Shown here piece after piece: positions 56,571 through 64,000 of a stretch of 64,000 bases of DNA (the stretch's first letter is position 1; every line of letters begins with the position of its first letter). Below the pieces are notes generated by a model. It saw only the letters and a program-made list of their open reading frames with translations. It made no database searches and had not been told where the DNA came from. The position numbers were made by a program, and so were the translations under genes. This DNA comes from Mantis religiosa (lineage: Eukaryota > Arthropoda > Insecta > Mantodea > Mantidae): positions 98,798,037 through 98,862,036 of the forward strand of contig CM060955.1 in NCBI GenBank assembly GCA_030765055.1, written 5' to 3'.

Positions 56571-57917
56571 CCTTCTGCATACTAAGCTAAAGCTATAACA
56601 TGGTATATCACAGGGGGTACTAGGATACCCCAAATCAAAATGTATTGTTAAAGACTTTCACTCTACAGAAACAAAAGTTATCACATATAGTAACATAGTA
56701 ATGGAAAAAGACTAATCCTTTGCAATAACAATGTAATGAAAAAAAATATCTTTGCTAGTTGATAACAAATTATATGTATTATTTTTTCTTCTTTCAAATG
56801 TAGTATCTACTTAATTACAGATGTTATTGTTTGAATCAGTGTAATTTTTGCAGAATTTTTGCATTTTCATGACTTCATGTTCACTACATACAAAAAAATA
56901 GCAATTGCCACATTTTGCTTTACATATTTGGTCTTTTTTCCTATAACACACTGGGCTTGCATCTTCACCAAACAATAATTCCTTAATTTCTTTTCTCACA
57001 TTTGCAGCATTCCATTGAGCTTTTGCATTCTTTGTTTTGTGAGGCTTTGTAAGTTCTTGTCCTAGATTGAACAAGAATTTTCTCCTGTTATGTGCAAGAG
57101 CCTTTCAGTCAAGATTTTTTGTATTCCAAACTAACATAGGCATTTATGGTTGTTGTATCATGTTCAGCAACAGCATAAATGGCCATTGCTTGGTACCCTA
57201 TTGCATGAATACTCATTTTGTCCATTGCATCAACAGAATCTTTGGTTTTATTGTAATGTAGAATAAGATCAGGTTTGAACTCCTTTTCTATGCCTCAATT
57301 ATCATCACGGTGTTCAGAGCTCAAAAGGATTATTGTCTTGTTCTTTTTAGGCACATATGATACCAGTGCTAGATTTTCATTGAATACAAACATACATAGA
57401 TGAAAATTCTGTTTTTAATGGCATTGGTTGAAGTTAGACTTAGGGGTTATTTTTTCTAAGAGTACCTATCAAAGTTAGCCCTTGTTTCAAGAGCTTCAGT
57501 GTAAGTGCAACACTCATAAAAAAAGTTGTCCATTAATGTAGTTCCTAAAGGAGATGCGAAGTCCATTAAAACTCTGTCACCTTGATTTTTTTCCACATTA
57601 TATTTTATTTCTAAAAATATAAGACTCCACACCACTATTCTCACGTCTCTGATTCTGCTTCTATTGTTTGCATTGCTTCTTCTACATCTCATTAATTGCA
57701 TAAATCATAATTCTTCTGTAACTTTAGCTATTTGGACATTTTTGTTTCACAATAATTATATAAATAAATTTACTTATAAAATTCAACAATGACAGCACTT
57801 AGTGGGGACAGTTTAACAATGTCACATAATCTGGCCATTATAAACTATTTCAAGCAGCTAGAAATAATAAAATAGTCATGTTGGGGTTCCACAGTACCCC
57901 GCTTTGTATGCAGAAGG
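56571..57917 (-). mobile_element. piggyBac element, decayed
   Basis: The ends are CCTTCTGCATACTAAGC and, inverted, CCTTCTGCATACAAAGC. The left flank is TTAA (56567-56570) and the right flank is CTAA (57918-57921), a one-base-changed TTAA. The minus interior reads as piggyBac transposase: GDRVLMDFASPLGTTLMDNF, DLILHYNKTKDSVDAMDKM-like text, and a C-terminal zinc finger. The 1347-base element lacks the transposase N-terminus. Confidence 0.88.
56811..57710 (-). pseudogene. piggyBac transposase, C-terminal half
   Basis: Frame 57456-57701 holds GDRVLMDFASPLGTTLMDNF (a catalytic Asp). Text near 57170-57290 reads YNKTKDSVDAMDKM and INAYV. Frame 56811-57074 ends CKAKCGNCYFFVCSEHE, a Cys/His zinc-binding C-terminus of the PGBD4-like group. 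Frameshifts between these pieces and the absence of the N-terminal third make it dead. Confidence 0.8.
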
Positions 57918-57921
57918 CTAA

Positions 57922-59256
57922 ACACAATTTGTAGAAGAAAGATAAGTTACATTGGGTTGTGAGTTCACCAGTCTTTAGCTTGGGCACTTAGTGACAGAGT
58001 CCTGCTTTTGCATTTCAATAAATGATATTTGGAGCACAACTCATTACATAGCTTGCAGATGCAGTTGTACCTGTGATCGTGGTAGGTGCCATCAGTGCAG
58101 ATTTTTCCATGGAAACCATGTACTCAAAATGTCTGTTATAAGTGAACATTGCTGGCAGTTTCGTCCTTTTCAGGAGTCTATTGCCATTGTCTCCATTTCT
58201 ACGATCTCAGTTGGGATCTGACTTGCTTTGCTGTACCTCTCTTTTGTGAAGGTTGTGTATGCCTGAGTTTCTGATAGATCAAAGCTATTTTATGTTGTCT
58301 TGAAGAGAGTTGTTTTGTGCTAGAAACATTTTTTAAATCAAAAGACCTCAAAATATACAAGTCTGGTGAAATATTTATATCCAATTTTTGAGTGGGATAC
58401 AATGTTTCCTCTCCTACTGTAGGTAAATCGAGGGACTAACATGTATTCAAACATTTAAATAGACAGGAAGAGCAAAATAGCAACCATAACAATGCCCACT
58501 ACAGAAAAAGAGCATTTTCAAAAAATTCAGTTACTATCCTCATTTACCTCTAAAATAGAAATACTCTATCCAAAATGGATGGGATGGTAATAAATAATTT
58601 TGAACTCTGCCCAAAGATATGTGTAATAAAGTCCAAAGATGAAAAAGGGGGAGAGTATTTCACTTACATTACCTACCTGAGAGAATATCTGAAACACACA
58701 TAACTATTGAATACATAACAGCATTTTCAAAAAACATACATTTAGTAAGATTAGGATTAAAACTAAGTAACAAGATGTAACTTTCATTGTATAATGAAAC
58801 ATAAAACAGTGCTAATGAATTTTGAAGTTGTCATTGAAGAGAAACCATTACACTAGTTCATCAGTCTGATAGTCTCCAAAATCCATTAAAGATATCAGTA
58901 AGTTGTTGGATGGTATAAATGGTTGAAGATATAAACAATATGCCCATGAAACATCCTCTAGCAAGTAAAGAGGTAGAAACTGAAGCTAATAACAGTAAAG
59001 GAATACAAATATTACAATAAAATATAATTATTTGCCAGAAACTTCACTTATCTTTTTAAGAAAATAGTGGAAATTTTGTTAATTTTCGTAAAAAATTAAG
59101 TGCAGTTTGTGGCAAAATATTATATTTTATTGTAATGGTAGTTAAGATGTATTTATTCAACTTGTGAGTTAGTGATTTCTATGAAATAAAAATAGGTAGA
59201 GACAAATATAGTTTTTACATATGAGATTTTTAAAACTGTTTGCTTTTCTTTTTCAG
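57922..59256. other. Intronic, nothing recognised
   Basis: AT-rich. A plus frame at 57991-58221 is Cys-rich (CRCSCTCDRGRCHQC) but has no known fold or splice evidence. The region ends at the TTCTTTTTCAG acceptor of exon 6. Confidence 0.4.
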
Positions 59257-59544
59257 ATATAAAACTAATTTTTTATGGACAAAACCCTACAGTAGTAAAA
59301 CGTGGTACACCAAATGTTGAATGGATAGTGAAAATTAATGCTATATCACCTGCCTCATTCCAGTGGTATCACCAGAATGAAGCTATATCACTTTCAACCA
59401 AATATAAGGTTATTACAGACGGACAAAGTATGCACACAGTATTAATAGTTAATAATATTAATGTGCGTGATTCTGGTACATATTCACTCCATGCTTTCAA
59501 TAATTACACTGAGGAATGGTTGCACATTGTTCTTGAAGTTACAG
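59257..59544 (+). CDS. Pvr-like receptor, exon 6 (cysteine-less Ig domain)
   Basis: Encodes residues 280-375 plus the first base of codon 376. The acceptor TTTCAG and phase fit exon 5 (G|AT gives Asp280), and it ends at a phase-1 ACAG|GTATGT. It reads VEWIVKINAISPASFQWYHQ (Trp316) and INVRDSGTYSLHAFNN, an Ig fold in which both core cysteines are replaced (Val/Ile and Ser). Loss of the disulfide is characteristic of the fourth Ig domain of PDGFR/VEGFR/KIT-type receptors. N-glycosylation sequon NYT. The next exon is not seen before 64000. Confidence 0.85.
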
Positions 59545-59589
59545 GTATGTAGACTATTTAAATGCATTATCTATATTAATAGTGTCATA

Positions 59590-60005
59590 GCTAGATTCAT
59601 TCATTCATTTATTATCAAAATATATATACAAAACATATTCAAATCATTGTTAAGTTAAATATGTGCAACCTGAAAATCACACAGTTTAATATCTACATAA
59701 ACAAGTTCTAAAATAACCTAATTACAATAATAAGTCATAAACTATACACTATTACACTTATATTATACAAATACTATTTATTTAGTCAATATTATCTCAG
59801 ATATTCGTCAATTGAATAAAAGCAACCTTCCATACAATATTTCTTTAATTTTTTTCCTGAATATTTTAAGATTACGAATATTTTTCAGATAGGTAGGGAG
59901 TTTATATAGAATAAAAAGAAGTATTTCAGAAACTGGAGTGCCATTGTTACTAAAATTAGCAAGTGAGTCAACCTTGTATATACTTTTCTCCACTTACAAG
60001 TTTTT
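59590..60005 (-). pseudogene. LINE ORF2 C-terminal tail and 3' UTR
   Basis: Minus frame 59808-59993 reads NNGTPVSEILLFILYKLPTY then LKIFRKKIKEILYG, matching the 'LYNKLP ... FKxxLKxxL' end of LINE ORF2 seen at 36985-37715 and 63365-63640. It may be the 3' part of the same LINE as 61200-62182, split by the Penelope-like element. Confidence 0.6.
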
Positions 60006-60013
60006 TATGAAGA

Positions 60014-61199
60014 CTAGTTTCTGGGGACTTCTCCCCTATTGTCAGTTCTGTGGTTGACTGATGATGCATCCGGTGTCTGCATCTGGCTTGGTGTTGTGCT
60101 GCCATCTAACGTCTTGGTAAGTTTGATGACGTCATCTACCGCGGGAATTTCAAAATTCATCAAGAGGTCCTGTTTTTTCGTAATAAATATGTTTTCCCAA
60201 ATCTGTAGTTCCAGAAGTTTCTTTGCCTGTTTGATCAGTTCTATTTCTTGTTTTATGTTGTGATTCTCAGACCAAAAGTGATGTGCTACGGCCGACTTGT
60301 CCATTTGTTTGAATTTAATATTTCTGAGGTGTTCTTTCATTCTTGTTCCTAGATTCCTTTTGGTCTTACCAATGTATATCTTGTCACAATCTTGGCAACT
60401 CATTTGGTAAATGCCTGATAATTGAGTTTTCGGTGTGCTATTTTTTAGAGGGTGGTTTAGTAAGTTGCAGATGTTGTGTTTGTTTTGAGGGGCTAATTTT
60501 ATGTTGAAGCTCTTAAATATCTTTTCAAATTTTTTGAAGTATTTTGGATGAAATGTAAATTTTCCATATCTGGTGTTTGGGTTTTCTAGTTTTTTTAACG
60601 TAGTAATGTCCCTTAAGTTTTTGTTTCTTTTGTGTCTGCAGATCAGTTTTTTGATGAAATTTGTGTTATAGTTGTTCAGTTCGGCAACCTGGTGTATGTG
60701 AGCGTCCTGTTCATATTCTGTTTTTGTTAGCGGAATGTTGATTAATCTGTGAACTAAACTATGGAATACTGCATATTGATGTTGTACTGGGTTGAATGAG
60801 TTGCATTTAATGTAATTGTCAACATGTGTTGCTTTTCGGTATATTCCAAATTGTAATCCTGTTGGTGTTCTAATGATTTTCAAATCTAGAAAAGGTAGCC
60901 ATTCATCCTGCTCTACTTCAATGGTGAAAACTATGGATTTTTCTTGTAGGTTTAGCAACTTTATAGCATCCTCGGTTAGTCTTCTAGGGACTATCGCAAA
61001 CACATCGTCAACATATCTATGCCAACATTTGAAAGTATGTGGAAAGGCTTTAGTAATGTGTGTTTCCAAATTACTCATGAACAGATTAGCTAGTAATGGT
61101 GAAAGAGGGTTACCCATGGCCAAGCCTGCTGTTTGTTGGAAGATCTTGCTGGAGAACGTGAAGCTGTTTTGTTCAATATATAGGGTGGTTAATTTGATG
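60014..61199 (-). CDS. Penelope-like element: RT C-terminus plus GIY-YIG endonuclease
   Basis: Open frame of 369 codons from an ATG at 61123, with in-frame text (IFQQTAGLAMG) up to about 61199. Domains: RT palm with GNPLSPLLANLFM and YVDD (residues 37-40), LPFLDLKI, a long linker, then a GIY-YIG nuclease with GIYQMSCQDC (237-246), YIGKTKR (250-256), Arg261 and Glu264. This RT plus GIY-YIG order defines endonuclease-positive Penelope-like retroelements. The RT fingers are missing, so it is 5'-truncated, but the remaining frame is intact and thus young. It inserted into a LINE just where NYRPIS-type RT text should continue. Confidence 0.9.
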
Positions 61200-62182
61200 T
61201 ATTTTCTTTACTGTAATTATCCATAATTACTCTATCACCTGTCTTATAAATTAGGACAACTCTTGTGATTTTACAACCATCAGGTACTGAACCTGAACTA
61301 AGTGATAAATTAATAAAGGTTACAATGTGTAGAACCAAACTGTACTTGCACTTTGTTAACAATTCATTTGATAAAATATTATCTGTTTTATTACCTTTGT
61401 TTTTTATTGTTGCTATCATTTTTAGAACCTCATTATTATCTGTTGGATATAGAAAAAGACTATTTGGTACTGAACTATAAGGTGGTGGAGTATATTGTGT
61501 AGTTATACATATCTTCACTAACTGATCAGCTATATTTACAAAGTATTGGTTAAAACATTCACATATTTCTAATTGATTTACTATTTTTTGATTACCTACC
61601 ATTATTGTTTCTATTTGATTGCAATGTACTGGGGTTTTATTTCTTAAGATTCCATTTATTGTCATCCATACCTTTTTTGGATCATTGGAGTTATTCAGTT
61701 TATTTGAGTAATATGCTTCTTGAAGTTCCCTTTTCATTTTAGTTACTTCATTTGCACACTTTTTGTACAGTTCAATTGCTATTGGAGAGGGAAATTTGCA
61801 TTTTGTTTTACTATACAGTAAGTTTTTCTTTTTAACTAGAGCCAAAAAGTTACTATTAACCCATGGTTTATGTGTCAGTTTATTTGACACAACCTTTCTG
61901 CACCTGTAGGAGCAGACTGAAACCCCTTCCTTTATAAACTGCAATAATGAGTTATAATATTCATTAGGGTCATTTGTGACACAGTTAAATCCAGTATTTT
62001 GTATAAATAAGGAAAGCCTATTATGATTTATAGTGTTAAATTCTTGAATTGACATTCTGGTATTGATATACTTATCATGAAGGGCCTTGCAAAGATGTTC
62101 TTTTATGTCGGTTATAAGTATATTATGGTCACTGATATCATGCATTATGTTAGATATAGATATTGGGGTATCATTGTTAGTT
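61200..62182 (-). pseudogene. LINE endonuclease end, linker and RT start
   Basis: The minus frame (to 62145, with in-frame text to about 62182) reads ISDHNILITDIK (end of the endonuclease, SDH motif), KLTHKPWVNSNFLALVKKKN (linker), then VPDGCKITRVVLIYKTGDRV and IMDNY. The last is the first RT motif, cut off by the Penelope-like element. The frame is open over 300 codons, so the LINE is relatively young. The 5' end is truncated at about 62182. Confidence 0.82.
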
Positions 62183-62317
62183 AGTTAGTTAGTTTTTATT
62201 CATCCTTTTGATCATATTACATGATATAGGACACGTCAAGTACTTATAACTAAAAATTATACAATATACATATATATAACACAAGTTTGGAATGAAAATT
62301 CAACTGTATGTACAGTA
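62183..62317. other. AT-rich spacer with (TTAG)n
   Basis: Contains a short TTAGTTAGTTAGTTAG run at 62178-62193 and AT-rich sequence before the TAA array. Confidence 0.5.
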
Positions 62318-63330
<1,013 letters not shown>

Positions 63331-63364
63331 CACTTGTAGTTAACATATTCAAACAATTCACCTA

Positions 63365-64000
63365 TACTATAAAACATTAACATCATTAACATTAACAAAA
63401 TCATTGTCAAAGTAATCATAGTATTCTTTTATGCTATAAAAACAATGGAGTGAAATTAGTTTTTTGAGACAAATTCTAAATCGGTGCAGTGCAGGTATTT
63501 GCTTCAGATAATTGGGTAATTTATTATAAAGCTGGAGGCCAGTATATACAAAACTTTTTTCAAAAGAACTAGTGCTATGTGTGATTACATGAAGGTTATC
63601 TTTTCTTCTGGTATCATGAGAATGTATCTGAGTTTGTTGTGTACATACTGAGATTATTTTTTATGTAGCATAATGTTTCATATATGTAAATACAGGGGAG
63701 GGGCAATATATTTAATTCCTTAAATAATGGCCTACAACTGGTTCTTTTATTAACATGTAGTATTATCCTAATTGCCCGTTTTTGCATTTTAAAAATAGAT
63801 TTTGCTCCTATTGAATTACCCCAAAATAATATTCCAAAGCTAAGAACAGATTGAAAATATGCATGATATAAAGATATGACCGATTTCAAGTCCATGATTT
63901 TTGAAATGACTGTGATGGCATAAGTTATTTTACTCAGTTTTTGAGATAGTTTTTGAATGTGAGCCGACCACTTTAAATTATTATCCACCCATACTCCTAG
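63365..64000 (-). pseudogene. LINE ORF2 RT thumb and C-terminal tail
   Basis: Minus frame 63614-63988 reads VDNNLKWSAHIQKLSQKLSK then FQSVLSFGILFWGNS and IFKMQKRAIRIILHVNKRTS. After a frameshift near 63630 it continues DTRRKDNLHVITH, FVYTGLQLYNKLP and ISLHCFYSIKEYYDYF. It reaches the window edge at the 5' side. The (TAA)n array begins at its 3' end. Confidence 0.78.

Noticed and set aside
62178..62193. (TTAG)n-like run considered as a telomere-related repeat
   Set aside because: It has only four units of TTAG rather than the insect TTAGG, so it is ordinary simple sequence.

Overview
The window is animal nuclear DNA, most likely from an insect with a large, repeat-rich, AT-rich genome. A cockroach, termite, stick-insect or similar lineage would fit, but this is inference from repeat content only. 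There are no operons, ribosome binding sites or CRISPR arrays. Nearly all long ORFs are transposon relics or simple-sequence artefacts.

One host gene runs left to right through the whole window and off its right edge. I assemble six exons: 6243-6324, 32576-32835, 33784-33958, 52049-52185, 52348-52531 and 59257-59544. All have AG/GT borders and matching phases (1, 0, 1, 0, 1, 1), which gives about 376 residues. These are a signal peptide, a two-exon Ig domain, a second two-exon Ig domain, and a cysteine-less Ig domain. The order and the cysteine-less domain fit the extracellular part of a PDGF/VEGF-type receptor tyrosine kinase (insect Pvr-like). Transmembrane and kinase exons would lie beyond 64000. 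Introns 1, 3 and 5 are about 26.3, 18.1 and 6.7 kb, inflated by mobile elements.

Layout: 1-6.0 kb is 5' flank with tRNA-like SINEs, a decayed LINE and a foldback MITE. Intron 1 (6.3-32.6 kb) holds a Tigger/pogo relic, three hAT elements with perfect 8-bp target duplications, a mariner split by a 3.2-kb nest (LINE, hAT, SINE), another hAT relic and a gypsy LTR. Intron 3 (34-52 kb) holds an inverted mariner, a broken copy of a multi-copy arthropod gene, LINE pieces, a BEL/Pao element, a Ty3/gypsy element and a duplicated GAGA-repeat/SINE block. Intron 5 and the right edge hold a LINE with a solo LTR in it, two Penelope-like elements (one with an intact GIY-YIG endonuclease), a piggyBac relic, and a 1-kb (TAA)n array flanked by LINE fragments.

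I see no convincing new biological system. The points most worth checking are: heat-shock-element-like motifs next to the TATA box in three divergent copies of one gypsy LTR family; a foldback MITE family with unusually long (11-12 bp) target duplications; the nested insertion chronology; dimeric and inverted tRNA-like SINE units; and the apparent absence of one Ig-domain exon from the receptor gene.
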